Source: Incurvaria masculella (lineage: Eukaryota > Arthropoda > Insecta > Lepidoptera > Incurvariidae). Taken from it: a DNA stretch of 64,000 nt. Position 1 is the stretch's first letter, and every line of letters starts with the position of its first letter. Location: positions 5,850,501-5,914,500 of the forward strand of contig OX335651.1 in NCBI GenBank assembly GCA_946894095.1, in the 5' to 3' direction. Of this stretch, positions 1 through 9,712 are shown piece by piece. Both the position numbers and the translations under genes were made by a program. The notes beneath the pieces are model-generated. The model did no database searches. It was not told where the DNA came from and saw only the letters and a program-made list of their open reading frames with translations.

Positions 1-252
1 TGTAAAACTATGTTTGATCAATAAATCGTTGTAAAATAAACATGTTGAGTCTTAATTAAACTGTTATTTCTACGTACAATTCTTATTCTAACATAGATGA
101 AATCGAGCAGCGGTAACATTTCAGACATAAATGAATCAAGTACTTAATTATTCTTACACAAGTTTGCATCATCACATTCCATTCTACGAAATCCGTTCCA
201 TCCATGTACATGGTTACACTATCAACTTCGAAATATGATCCGAAATGGCGAA
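1..252. other. Sequence beyond the Gypsy pol stop, nothing assigned
   Basis: AT-rich DNA that lies downstream of the minus-strand pol stop. If the retrotransposon is complete, its 3' untranslated part and 3' LTR should start here or beyond the window edge. I compared it by eye with the candidate 5' LTR at 4399-4736 and saw no match, so the second LTR is probably outside the window. No third (env-like) reading frame is visible. Confidence 0.4.
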
Positions 253-3200
253 TTATTGGAAACGAATTGGCGGCTTGATTACTCGTCCAGTCCGCGTCGT
301 CGTAGTACTCGGAATTATCCGCGCCGGCCTGGCGGCGGCGTCGAGTGACGGCGCCGGGCTGGCTTTTGCTGCGTCTGCATCTTGCAATCTGACGCCGCCG
401 TCGCGCGTTCGACAGTTAGACCGGGAGCCAGCTACATCATTTGCATCGTCATTATGCACACTGAAAGCTGCTTTAAGCCGGTCTATGCTTATCGCTACGT
501 CGCCACGGGGAAGTTGTACAATGAAAAACTTATCTGTTCTATTTTTAACAGGATAAGGTCCGGAATACGGTGCAACCAATGGCTTTGTTACTCGGTCTGT
601 CCTGACGAAAACCTGAGATGCCTTGCGTAATTCCGGATGTACAAAAATCGAGTTTCGCTGCGCTTCCTTTTTGGGTACTGCAGCTATCTTCTCGATATGT
701 TTCCGTAGACGATCGACGAAGTTTTCGTCCGACCCTTTCGGCTGGGAAGGTACAAAAAATTCGCCTGGCAGATGTAATTGTGTTCCGTACACTAATTGTG
801 CCGCACTTACCTCCGTATCATCACGCAAGGCGACGCGTAACCCGAGTAGGACGGTAGGTATCTCGTCCACCCAATTCTCGGTATTACCACGTGCCATCAG
901 CGCTGCCTTTAGGGTTCTGTGGAAACGTTCCACTTTCCCGTTGGCCTGCGGGTGGTAAGCGGTTGTACGAACTTTTTTACAGCCCAGAAATCTGCTTAGT
1001 GACGCAAATAAGTCATATTCAAAATTTCGCCCTTGGTCTGTCGTGATACGAAGTGGACATCCAAAACGAGTGATCCAGTTTTCGTACACGACACGAGCGG
1101 TAGTCTCGGCTGTCTGATCTGATACCGGGATAGCTTCCGGCCAGGACGTTTTTCTATCTACAATAGTAATCACGTACCTGCAATCTTTCGCTGGAGCTAA
1201 CGGTCCGACTAGGTCAACGTGAATATGTTCAAAACGTCCGGAGTCCTCGAAAGATCCTAGCGGGGAACGAGTATGTCTGGTTACTTTAGATTTCTGACAA
1301 TCTAAACAAGTTTTCGTCCATTTATTAATATCGGTGTTCATCCTCGGCCAATAAAAGCGTTCGGATATTAACCGTCTGGTTCCTCTTATTCCGGGGTGAG
1401 CGATTCCGTGCACGGTATTAAAAACCTGTGAGCGGAATTGCTCTGGAATATAAGGTCGTACTCTGCCGTCCTGTATGTTACAATACAATTGAACGTTATC
1501 GCTCGGCATATCTAGTTTCACGACGGGTGACGGGTTCTTGCAGATGAGTTCCTGCAACTCCCTATCGCCCGTTTGTTTGTCCGCGAGCTCGATCCAATTA
1601 ATCGGAGCTGGACAATTAATAACACTGATTCGGCTCATCGCGTCGGCAGCTGCGTTATCTACTCCGGCCACATGTATCAACTGTGTACAATACTCGGAAA
1701 TAAAACCTAACTGCCGGATGCGACGGGGAGTGTCATTATCGCTGCAACCATTTTTAAAAGTGTAGATCAAAGGTTTATGGTCTGTGTGCACCGTAAGCAT
1801 TCGCCCTTCGACGAGGCGGCGGAAATGCTTTATGCCTAGGTATATACTTAGTAGTTCGCGGTCGAAAGTCGAGTATTTTTCCTGTGCTACGCTCATAGCC
1901 TTTGAAAAAAAACCTAAGGGTTGCTTAAGGCCCTTTACTATCTCATACAACGCCGCACCAACACACGTTGAGGACGCATCGGCTGACATATGAAGCTCAG
2001 CATCTGTCAAAGGAAACGCGATAACTGTCGCCTTCTTAATGCTATGTTTACATTGCTCGAATGCATTGTCAGTCTCAGGGTTCCAGTCGATTACTGTGGG
2101 ATCGTTTTTTTTCTTCGAACCTACTAAATAGGCGTTGAGCAAACGTTGGTGTTCGGCAGCGCTGGGTATGCAATCTCGATAAAAGTTAATCATTCCGAGG
2201 AATCTCCTAAGCTCTTTAACTGTTGAGGGTCGAGGATACGTCGAGATTGCTTCCGTTTTCTCCACTAGAGGTTGGATCCCGCTTGCCGATACGTAGTAAC
2301 CCAAGTAATCAATGGTAGCCTGATTAAAAACGCATTTCTGCACATTTAATCGGATACCAAACTGGTTCAACCGTTCGAGAACTAAGTTGACATGACATAA
2401 ATGTTGCTCTTCTGACTCAGAGGCTATAAGCACATCGTCGAGGTAAATGAAAATAAAATCTAAACCGTGCAAAACCATGTGCATGAATCTTTGGAACGTA
2501 GACGATGCATTGCGTAACCCGAATCCCATTTTCGGAAATTCGTATAACCCGAATGGTGTGGTTATCGCAGTCTTATCGATGTCCTTCTCGTAGATTGGAA
2601 TCTGATGATATGCACGTTTTAGGTCTAATTTGGTAAACCGAGTCTTCTTACAAGCTAAATACATGAAATCCTGGAGTCGCGGGACAGAAAACCTATCGGG
2701 TTTTGTCACCAAGTTAAGTTTTCTGTAGTCTCCGCACAAACGTAATTCGTTATTCGGCTTCACTACCACATGGAGAGGACTGGCCCATGCACTCTTAGAT
2801 GGGCGGCAAATGCCCTGCTCCATCATCTGCTCGAACTCCTTTTTCACACGAAAATATTTATCCGGAGCAAGTGGTCGAGGCCTAGAGTACACTGGAGGTC
2901 CAGTCGTCTCGATGTGATGTACTGTATCATGATATGGTAATTCGGATGCGCTAGTCACAGTAGAGCTTAACCTAGGGTACTTACCTAACAAAGCGTGGAA
3001 CGGGTCACTAGCGTCCAATGTCTGCACACTACTTACAGTTACGCTACTGTCAATAACACCGATCACTGTTAGCGAGGTCACATTGTCCACGAGTCTTTTA
3101 CCTCTTAAGTCCACTAACAAATTATGGTGCTCCAAAAAGTCTGCACCGATAATGGGGACGGTGACGTCCGCGACTATGAAAGTCCACACATACGGTCGAC

Positions 3201-3480
3201 GAAGTCCTAAGTTGAGTTTCAGTGTCCTTTCACCATAAGTCTTTATAGCCGTACTATTTGCAGCATACAGGATTCGGTCGTCCGCTGCAGCTTGCCTCGT
3301 CGTCCTCGACGCGGGTAACACCGATACGCCGGCGCCAGTGTCGATGAGGAAGCTCAGCCCTGTCTCTCTATCCCTTATTCGAAGTCGGCTTTGAGGGTTT
3401 TCGAAGGAGCAGACGTCCGCCGACGTGTGTCGCTGCTCTTCTACTGGTTTTCCGACTTCCAGTTGCATGGCTGCTGGCAC
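253..3480 (-). CDS. pol: Ty3/Gypsy-type retrotransposon Pol polyprotein
   Basis: An uninterrupted frame of 1075 residues encodes the retrotransposon enzymes in the Ty3/Gypsy order. Near residue 47 is the retropepsin motif LIDTGAGVSVLP. Reverse transcriptase follows at about 190-480 with FIYLDDVLIAS as the catalytic YxDD box. RNase H spans about 490-610 (TFDRELLSIY, then HTDHKPLIY). The integrase begins with an HHCC zinc finger (HPGIRGTRRLI.., CLDCQKSK), followed by the D,D-35-E core (HVDLVGPL, TTDQGRNFE, HPQANGKVERFHR). The C-terminus is short and basic. The frame opens with a GTG and overlaps gag by 40 bases in the -1 frame, so Pol is probably made as a Gag-Pol fusion rather than from its own start. 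No stop or frameshift is seen, which suggests a recent, possibly active copy. Family assignment is firm; I do not name the lineage. Confidence 0.95.
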   Translation of the reverse strand: MPAAMQLEVGKPVEEQRHTSADVCSFENPQSRLRIRDRETGLSFLIDTGAGVSVLPASRTTRQAAADDRILYAANSTAIKTYGERTLKLNLGLRRPYVWTFIVADVTVPIIGADFLEHHNLLVDLRGKRLVDNVTSLTVIGVIDSSVTVSSVQTLDASDPFHALLGKYPRLSSTVTSASELPYHDTVHHIETTGPPVYSRPRPLAPDKYFRVKKEFEQMMEQGICRPSKSAWASPLHVVVKPNNELRLCGDYRKLNLVTKPDRFSVPRLQDFMYLACKKTRFTKLDLKRAYHQIPIYEKDIDKTAITTPFGLYEFPKMGFGLRNASSTFQRFMHMVLHGLDFIFIYLDDVLIASESEEQHLCHVNLVLERLNQFGIRLNVQKCVFNQATIDYLGYYVSASGIQPLVEKTEAISTYPRPSTVKELRRFLGMINFYRDCIPSAAEHQRLLNAYLVGSKKKNDPTVIDWNPETDNAFEQCKHSIKKATVIAFPLTDAELHMSADASSTCVGAALYEIVKGLKQPLGFFSKAMSVAQEKYSTFDRELLSIYLGIKHFRRLVEGRMLTVHTDHKPLIYTFKNGCSDNDTPRRIRQLGFISEYCTQLIHVAGVDNAAADAMSRISVINCPAPINWIELADKQTGDRELQELICKNPSPVVKLDMPSDNVQLYCNIQDGRVRPYIPEQFRSQVFNTVHGIAHPGIRGTRRLISERFYWPRMNTDINKWTKTCLDCQKSKVTRHTRSPLGSFEDSGRFEHIHVDLVGPLAPAKDCRYVITIVDRKTSWPEAIPVSDQTAETTARVVYENWITRFGCPLRITTDQGRNFEYDLFASLSRFLGCKKVRTTAYHPQANGKVERFHRTLKAALMARGNTENWVDEIPTVLLGLRVALRDDTEVSAAQLVYGTQLHLPGEFFVPSQPKGSDENFVDRLRKHIEKIAAVPKKEAQRNSIFVHPELRKASQVFVRTDRVTKPLVAPYSGPYPVKNRTDKFFIVQLPRGDVAISIDRLKAAFSVHNDDANDVAGSRSNCRTRDGGVRLQDADAAKASPAPSLDAAARPARIIPSTTTTRTGRVIKPPIRFQ
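3441..3480 (-). promoter_or_regulatory. gag-pol overlap, candidate -1 frameshift site
   Basis: Gag and Pol frames overlap here, and pol is in the -1 frame relative to gag (start offset 857 nt, 2 mod 3). On the coding strand the overlap contains GGAAAAC just before the gag stop, read TCG GAA AAC CAG TAG in gag and GGA AAA CCA in pol. It resembles a slippery heptamer but does not match the X XXY YYZ rule perfectly. The site assignment is inference. Confidence 0.45.
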
Positions 3481-4337
3481 CTCCTGGCCTTCTCTCGGTA
3501 CTTAAAGTGTGCCGGGCAGAGCCAGTTGGGGTTGGTCTCCGCTCTCTTCTCACACCATCGCTGACGTCGGGCTGGGGATCGCGAGGTTGCCCGCGACCGC
3601 CCCTGGCTGTGGTCGCGGGATCGGCTGCGGCCTACGCGCAGCTCGTTGATGTCTGAGGACATCTTCGCGAGCTGGCGCGTCAGCTCCGCCACAGCGCGTT
3701 CGAGCGTGGTGGTCGTCGTCGTCGCTGCTGCCACGGCTGCGACGCTCTCGCCCAAGGCGCCTGGGTTTCCCTGGCGCGAGGTCTCCATGACCTGGTCGGC
3801 CAATGCGGCGAGGGTCTCCAGGTCCTTCGCGTCGGACACTGCCAGTACGGTACGTACTGTGGTGGGGAGGTGTCCGGCCCAAAGAAACTTGAGCGCCTCG
3901 TCGCTGATCTTGCCATTTCCCAATGTCCTCATCCGACGTAGCAGCTGGGACGGCTTTTGGTCCCCCAGCTGCAGCTCACTGAGCAGTTTTTGGAACTGCT
4001 TCTGTTGGCTATCTACATATGTGTTCACTAGTCTGGTTTTCAATGCTTCGTATTTCCCATTGATGGGTGGTTCGATTAAAAGATCGCTGACTTGTTGTAA
4101 ATGCGCCCGTGCCAGCTTAGAAATAACCAACTGAAATCTCGATTCGTCGCTCTGGTGCTGGGGAGCCGTGACGCTCTCAAACTGGACAAACCACAGCTTC
4201 GGCTCGTCCGCCCAGAACTCAGGAATGCGGCTGATCACTGATATCGACGCTAAGCTGCTCTGCGCCTGAGTCACGGACGCGGGCGCGCCCTGTGTCGGCG
4301 GCGCGCCGCTCGGCGCCTGCCCAGGTTGCGGAAACAT
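3441..4337 (-). CDS. gag: Ty3/Gypsy-type retrotransposon Gag
   Basis: A 298-residue structural protein upstream of pol. It begins with a short Pro/Gln-rich leader, then a capsid-like helical region (about 35-180) with the phrases FWADEPKLWFVQFE, LVISKLARAHLQQVSDL and FLWAGHLPTTVRTVL, as in many arthropod Gypsy Gag proteins. A threonine run (TTTTTT) is followed by an Arg/Ser-rich linker (GRSRSRDHSQGRSR). It ends in a small zinc-knuckle-like motif, C-x2-H-x9-C-x3-C, within LCPAHFKYREKARRCQQPC. It should form the particle that packages element RNA in the cytoplasm. The ATG at 4337 sits ~45 bases after the primer-binding site, supporting this start. The stop lies 40 bases inside pol. No defect is seen. 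Confidence 0.9.
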   Translation of the reverse strand: MFPQPGQAPSGAPPTQGAPASVTQAQSSLASISVISRIPEFWADEPKLWFVQFESVTAPQHQSDESRFQLVISKLARAHLQQVSDLLIEPPINGKYEALKTRLVNTYVDSQQKQFQKLLSELQLGDQKPSQLLRRMRTLGNGKISDEALKFLWAGHLPTTVRTVLAVSDAKDLETLAALADQVMETSRQGNPGALGESVAAVAAATTTTTTLERAVAELTRQLAKMSSDINELRVGRSRSRDHSQGRSRATSRSPARRQRWCEKRAETNPNWLCPAHFKYREKARRCQQPCNWKSENQ

Positions 4338-4382
4338 TTTTAGTGTCTGTTTTTATCCAACTGTTTTAAATTTTCACTTTTT

Positions 4383-4398
4383 CAGTTCGGGGTCACCA
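4383..4398 (-). other. Retrotransposon primer-binding site
   Basis: On the minus strand this reads TGGTGACCCCGAACTG. The leading TGG pairs with a tRNA CCA end, and TGGTGACCCCG is a common start of animal Gypsy primer-binding sites. It lies between the candidate 5' LTR and gag at the expected place. I do not assign the tRNA. Confidence 0.65.
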
Positions 4399-4736
4399 CT
4401 TTAACGTTTAGAGTTCTCGTCAAACTGTCTGGCGTGTTATAAGTGAAAAAGAAAATAGTCTATACGGATATTGGTATTTAATTAAATTAGATTTCAGTTC
4501 AGTTTAATTAAATTTAGTTACGTTACATTTACAGTTATATTAATCCAAGGGAGTCACAAACACGAGGTCTCAAAAGACCGTTCGCGACGAGGTGCATGCG
4601 CACCGTCTAGGTCGCTGTTTCAGGAAGACTGGAGTACCGTGGCAGTGCGGCCCGGCAAGGGGGCGCGCGCGCGGGGCGAGGTAATTCCCACCGCCCGCAA
4701 TAATGGTGTCGGATGACCGTGTGTCAGACCGCCACA
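4399..4736 (-). mobile_element. Candidate 5' LTR of the Gypsy element
   Basis: About 338 bp immediately outside the primer-binding site, starting TGTGGCGGTC on the minus strand at 4736. It contains a GC-rich stretch around 4650-4700 unlike its surroundings. The outer boundary was chosen from the TGTGG start; the inner end (..AACGTTAAAG) is not a classic CA end, so it may be off by a few bases. The partner LTR was not found, so identity between LTRs cannot be judged. Confidence 0.5.
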
Positions 4737-4744
4737 TGTCTAAT

Positions 4745-5335
4745 GCTGAGATTAATAGACCTTATATTCCGGGAGGTCACGACATTTTTGGTCACGATGA
4801 GGTAAATGGCTGAATCTGGGTACACATGTTAGAGACCAATCCTCTGATGCTAAATATGTCGGTTTGCCCGTGCCAAGTGGTTGCGTTATCTAGATTGGCT
4901 ATATAAAATAGATGCTGGTATGTACCTGCTGATGAAAAAACTGATTGTCTGGAAACATTGATGCCTATTAATTATGCAACATTAACCAGTAGCTTTTTAA
5001 ATTAAATACTTAAATATATCTTAATTTATATCTGTATCTTAAATCGCCTGTAACTACGAAATGCAAACAAATGTTTGTTCAGTTTTTGTATTGCTAAGCA
5101 AGTATGTACTGATACTTTCATGCTTCGGTATTTGCAGCCATTTACCTTATCATATATATTTTTTTTCACCATTACTAGTTTTTCAGGCGCATTATCTACG
5201 TAACGCAACCACTTGGAATAGGCAGACTGACACATTTAGCTTCAGAGGGTTGGTCTTTATCCCGTGATACCCGTTTCAGCCATTTACGTTATTGTTACCA
5301 TTTTTGTCGCGACCTCCTAGTCTATTACTCGTGCC
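4745..5335. mobile_element. Foldback MITE with ~140 bp imperfect inverted ends
   Basis: The segment 4750-4890 matches the reverse complement of 5195-5335: both read, in order, TAATAGAC, GGAGGTC.CGAC, GTAAATGGCTGAA, AGACCAA.CCTCTGA.GCTAAAT.TGTC and CCAAGTGGTTGCGTTA, with small gaps. The centre is AT-rich and has no coding frame. This is the structure of a non-autonomous foldback DNA transposon. It directly abuts the candidate Gypsy LTR, so the LTR element may have inserted at its edge. Confidence 0.7.
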
Positions 5336-6368
5336 TTGCTTGGCAAAAGTATGCCTTCCGACTGTCAGTTTTGACATAAAATGTATGGAACGAATGTCGA
5401 ATTTAATCGGTTGGCATACTTGGGTTGAGCCAAGCACGAGTAAAGTCTATGAATCTCAGCATAAAAGTACGTAATTTAGCGTGAATCCTGTGAGTACAGC
5501 TGGCACGGAATGTAAGTAGGTACCTGCTTAAAATGTTAGCCATTTTTTACGGCGACTACATACATTTACCTAAATACAGCTGAGAGGTAATCACTTTTAA
5601 AAATGTTTACGTCCGCTAAAACATAAAGAGGTAACAGCGTAGAACATTGTGCAATCCGACAGATAATATTTTCCCCTAATGTTCAGTCGTGACCCACTCG
5701 CTGTAACTAACTAATGGCTGACTGTACGTAATTACTAACCGTGGAATTTACGAATAGCTCTCGGCCACTGTCGACAGTGCGGCCGGATTGATTAATGCTC
5801 TATTGAGTTGTCAGAGGATAGCTCCGATCATAAATTCACTTATCAAGTATTGGCAATGCGACGTTATTTAACTGCGACATCGTTAATAAGCTATTAACTT
5901 GTTGCCCGTAATGCTTAGTTTACGGACGTGTCACGGAAGTGTCTTGTTTTCGACAAGTTGCAGAGGATTTTCTATAGAAGGTTTCTCTTCAGTAAATGAG
6001 TAATGTTGCAATCAGGCGAGAAGAACTAATGAATACCTGTCGAGGACTTTCTTATTACCTTTCAATAAAATAAATGTGACACAATTCTTTCAGTATACGC
6101 ACGAATTGCTAAGTTATGCTTTAGTTTTCTTTCCAGAACGTTTTGACAAAATATGTAGCTACTTATTGTGAAGAGAGATGTATATGACAACTGTCACAGT
6201 GAATTGGAATATGATTGAGGTATTCCGTAATTATCCTAAAGGTAAATAGCAACAAAATATAAATTTCTACCTGCTTTGGTGCTAGAAATTAATTTTATTT
6301 GTCTAGTCTGAAAAATTAGGGGAAGATGTGTTAGGTTTAGTTAGTCAAGTTTCTAGAGCGCAACAATG
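5336..6368. other. Unassigned spacer
   Basis: No gene or recognised repeat. A perfect 14 bp palindrome CACTGTCGACAGTG lies at 5766-5779, inside flanking GGCC/GGCC. Confidence 0.4.
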
Positions 6369-6499
6369 ATCCAGTTCAATGTAGCAGAGCAATATAAGGT
6401 AGGTCCAGGCATGGCACCTAGTTCCCATGTGGTGTGTAAGGCTAATATCTGACGTTCACTTTTGTATTAGCCATCCATGTCCAGTTACATAAAAAAATA
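6369..6499 (+). mobile_element. 5S-type SINE, 3' part
   Basis: The body and tail of the SINE family described at 45442-45823, in sense orientation: CCAGTTCAATGTAG, GGCATGGCACCTAGTTCCC, TTAGCCATCCATGTCCAGT and then an A-run. The 5S-like head is missing, so this is a 5'-truncated copy. Confidence 0.75.
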
Positions 6500-6512
6500 T
6501 TTTTCGATGATG

Positions 6513-6751
6513 ATATTACTAAGCCTCCGCTGTCCGTCAGTCAGTTCGTCTGTCACAGGGCTGTATCTTATGAACCGTAATAGGTAGGCAGCTTAAATGT
6601 TGACAGAGTGTGTATTTATTTTGCCGCTATAACAACAAAAAATTGAAAAATTATAAAAAATAAAGGAGGCCCCATAGAAAAAACGTGATTTCTTGTAGGG
6701 TGGTACAGAACCCTTAGTGTGCGAGTCCGACTTTCACTTGTCGGTTTTTTG
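6513..6751 (+). mobile_element. CCGT-microsatellite repeat (family A), 5'-incomplete
   Basis: Shares with other copies the order ACTAAGCCTCCGCTGTCCGTC, CAGGGCTGTATCT.ATGAACC, TTTATTTTGCCGCTATAACAA, GGTACAGAACCC and the terminal hairpin region followed by TCGGTTTTTT. The GGGTTCCGTACCC end is absent. Confidence 0.8.
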
Positions 6752-8320
6752 TTTCCGCTGGAAGATTATTGGCCTACAAGTCTACTAGTGTTTCCTTGTC
6801 TACATCTTGGGTATTAACACATCGGGTGGGGTGTGGCGAAACCCCATTACGGCTTTTGGAAGAACCTTATTATATCGCAGCTACTACGAAAATAAATTAC
6901 ATGAAATTGTTTAATGCTATGGATAAACTCTTTCAATTCGCAATATTAATTTAATCCGAATGTCTCGCAGCGCTGGTCACGATCTAACGTTATAATTTAT
7001 ACAATTCTCGTATACAATTCTCGTGCAAAGGGCTCTAGGCTACAATGCAGTTAAGCACTTTCTGAAACGTAATGACGCCATATTTTTCTATAGCCCACCA
7101 TAATTATCATTGTTGCCTCGTAATCATTTTCCGGGCGTGACTCGGGAAGTTGGAGCTGAGGCATTATTGTTATTTATTGCACCCCGCGAGTGGCCCTAGG
7201 AAGTGTGTTTTAATAGCGCGCGGTGTGAGCGATAAATCATAAATGCTAAAAGGGGGGCAAGACTTCGCGTACAATACGATGCACAAAGGTCATTCAAAAT
7301 GGCGCCTCACGCACGGCTTGTTCGACATTCAAAAGTAGTGCGAATGAGAAAGATGTGACTCCATCGACATGCCAAAGCACCGGCACTCACACGTATGCAT
7401 GGTGACAAGCAAGGCGGTTGAGCCACCGCGGTCCCTACCGTATTATTATTTCTGACAAAATGTTGTCTTGATTTCTATCTAATGATATGTATGCTTGCCT
7501 ATGATAAGTTATTATACTGATCTTTGTATTCCTTTCACTCCGATTTTTATACCTTTTGACAGCGTATTTCGGCATTTTGTCGCGTTGCAAAGCCTGTAGA
7601 TGGCACGTCCGCTCGGATGCCAAGTTGACCACAGACTGACACGCAGTAGGACATCAACGAGCGGATAGGGCGCATATTACGTGGTACGCGGGGAAAAGCT
7701 GATGGTGCATCTTTAGTTTTAGATTATATCGATGTGTGAATCTAGGACTAAACTGACTTGCTTAGGCTTTAGCTAGGCAGTTGTAAATATCGCGTGGCGT
7801 AACTTGATATATTGCCCGCAGTGCGGTACGGTAGCCAAGGTACAGGAACCGGCGACTTACTAGAACCAAACTCCCACGTGCGTGACACACCATTTGTAAG
7901 TTTGGAAAGCCTTCTACGGCAGTAAGGCTCGATAAATGCAACCATCCCTATCGATTTTGTCGATAATTAAATTTCACTGCACATTTTTAAAATATTATTT
8001 TAAAAATAATCAACAAGTTAAGTGAATTGACTATAAAAAGGAAGATATTCCCATACGAACGGAGCCAACGAAGAAAGTTTGCCAATTGAAAATGTCTGGT
8101 CGGGCAACGTATTGAGTTGGGCACAACTGGAATTGCATTTAAATTGTAAATGGCGAATTAATCTGTGACAGGTCAGATGATGAGGTATCAATTGAATTAC
8201 TTAAATTGATAGCTCTATTAGAGGGTTGTCGTGTCATTCGAGGGCTCGCTACAGGGGACATGGACTGTTGTAAGCATGGTATTGTACACACACACATATA
8301 AACATACATGCCTTCACGCC
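6752..8320. other. Unassigned spacer
   Basis: No gene, RNA or family repeat recognised. A short (AC)n tract occurs near 8286-8296. Reading frames are short and look random. Confidence 0.4.
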
Positions 8321-8321
8321 G

Positions 8322-8485
8322 CTTTCCCGGGGGTTAGGCTGAGATGATAGAGCGCCATACGGTACGATCACAGCACGCTTATTTCGCTTCATCTATAGAC
8401 ATATATCTTTTCATACGTGCTCTACGATTACGGGTGGTACCTGACCTTTACGAACCATAACATCGATTTGGTCGCGGTACGTTCT
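8322..8485 (+). repeat. Dispersed repeat family J
   Basis: Contains CGGTACGATCACA.CACGC and TTCGCTTCATCTA followed by TACGTGCTCTACGATTACGG. The first part recurs at 40397-40470. I recall this motif set as a common lepidopteran interspersed repeat; class not assigned. Confidence 0.5.
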
Positions 8486-8596
8486 CCTAGGCCGCACGGG
8501 CGCGACACTTCCGCTCACTTCTGGTGCATAAATTCGGTCTTTCTTTCGTCACCCATTCATTTCAAATGATCTCGATCTCGTCACAACATCATTTTT

Positions 8597-8891
8597 AGGG
8601 TTCCGTACCCAAAGGGTGCCAACGGAACCCTATTACTAAGCCTCCGCTGGCCGTCCGTCCGTCCGTCCGTCCGTCTGTCCGTCAGGGCTGTATCTCATGA
8701 ACCAAAATAGGGAAGCAGCTGAAATGTTCAGAGATTGCGTATTTATTTTGCCGCTATAACAAATATTTAAAATAAAAAAATAATAAAAATGAAAGAGGGC
8801 CCCGATACAAAACACGTTTTTTTTTGGTTAATCTTTTAAGATGGTACGGAACCTATTGTGTGCGAGTCCGACTCGCACATGGCCGGTTTTT
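8597..8891 (+). mobile_element. CCGT-microsatellite repeat (family A), complete
   Basis: Runs from GGGTTCCGTACCCAAAGGGT through five or six CCGT units, the conserved GCCGCTATAACAA block, GGTACGGAACC, and the hairpin GTGCGAGTC.GACTCGCAC to GGCCGG plus T-run. The start and the segment before the hairpin form an inverted repeat (GGGTTCCGTACC / GGTACGGAACC). No coding capacity. Confidence 0.85.
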
Positions 8892-9464
8892 CAATTGATG
8901 TTGCTCTCTAACCCAGTCATTTCGAAATTCAAAGTGTAGGCACCATTACACAGTTATGAATCGCTATCCTAGCTGTAAGCTGCCTCACCTGTTCTAATAT
9001 TTAATTATTTAGAATATAGGAACGATTAGATCACATTACACCCAGTCACTGCTTTGTCTCGCTCGAAAAACATTACTAGTATTTCGCCCATCCATAATAC
9101 CCTACCACTGTCTTTCAACTTAGTCAGACAGCCGTCCATTACCAGATTAGTGACATCACACACCCCTTTTTCACATCCTTAGAGATGGTGAACCAGTCTG
9201 TGAGTGTACCATTTAACCTCACACAGGCACTGATATCCGCATGGAGGGACTTCAACGCCTGCACAAGGTGGTTGCTCACGCCATACAAAGCTAAATAGGT
9301 TTAAAGAGTGCAATAAGGTCTAGTTTAATTACTGTCCACGGCCGCAAGTGTAGGACACGGTTACTCCAACGGTCGTCGTCTCTTCGGCTAACGTGACCAG
9401 CCCACTGCCACTTGAGCTTAGCCACCCGGTGTCCAGGAAAACGGAGAGTGGGACGACGACATCA

Positions 9465-9560
9465 AGTGCGTTTGCGAAAAGCAGTGGTTCCGTGCCGCTG
9501 AGGGCCGGGAGGACTGGAAGAATATTGGAGAGGCGTATGTCATTACTGGACATTACTGGC
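9465..9560 (+). repeat. RTE-type LINE 3' end-like fragment
   Basis: Shares AGCAGTGGTT.CGT.CTGCTGAGGGCCGGGAGGACTG and GGAGAGGCGTATGTC with the copy at 20160-20285. GGAGAGGCGTATGTCCAGCA is typical of RTE-type LINE 3' ends. 9180-9465 just upstream may belong to the same element but I could not show it. Confidence 0.45.
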
Positions 9561-9712
9561 TAATAACACACTTAGGTCCTTTTTCACCTACTGCTGATTA
9601 GCTTAATCGCCACATATTAAGAACGGCCCGTAAGCTATGTTCCCCATACAAACGTAGTTTAATAATCATTTGAAAAACACTGTTCCGATTTGCTTGATAT
9701 TTGGTTTATAAT

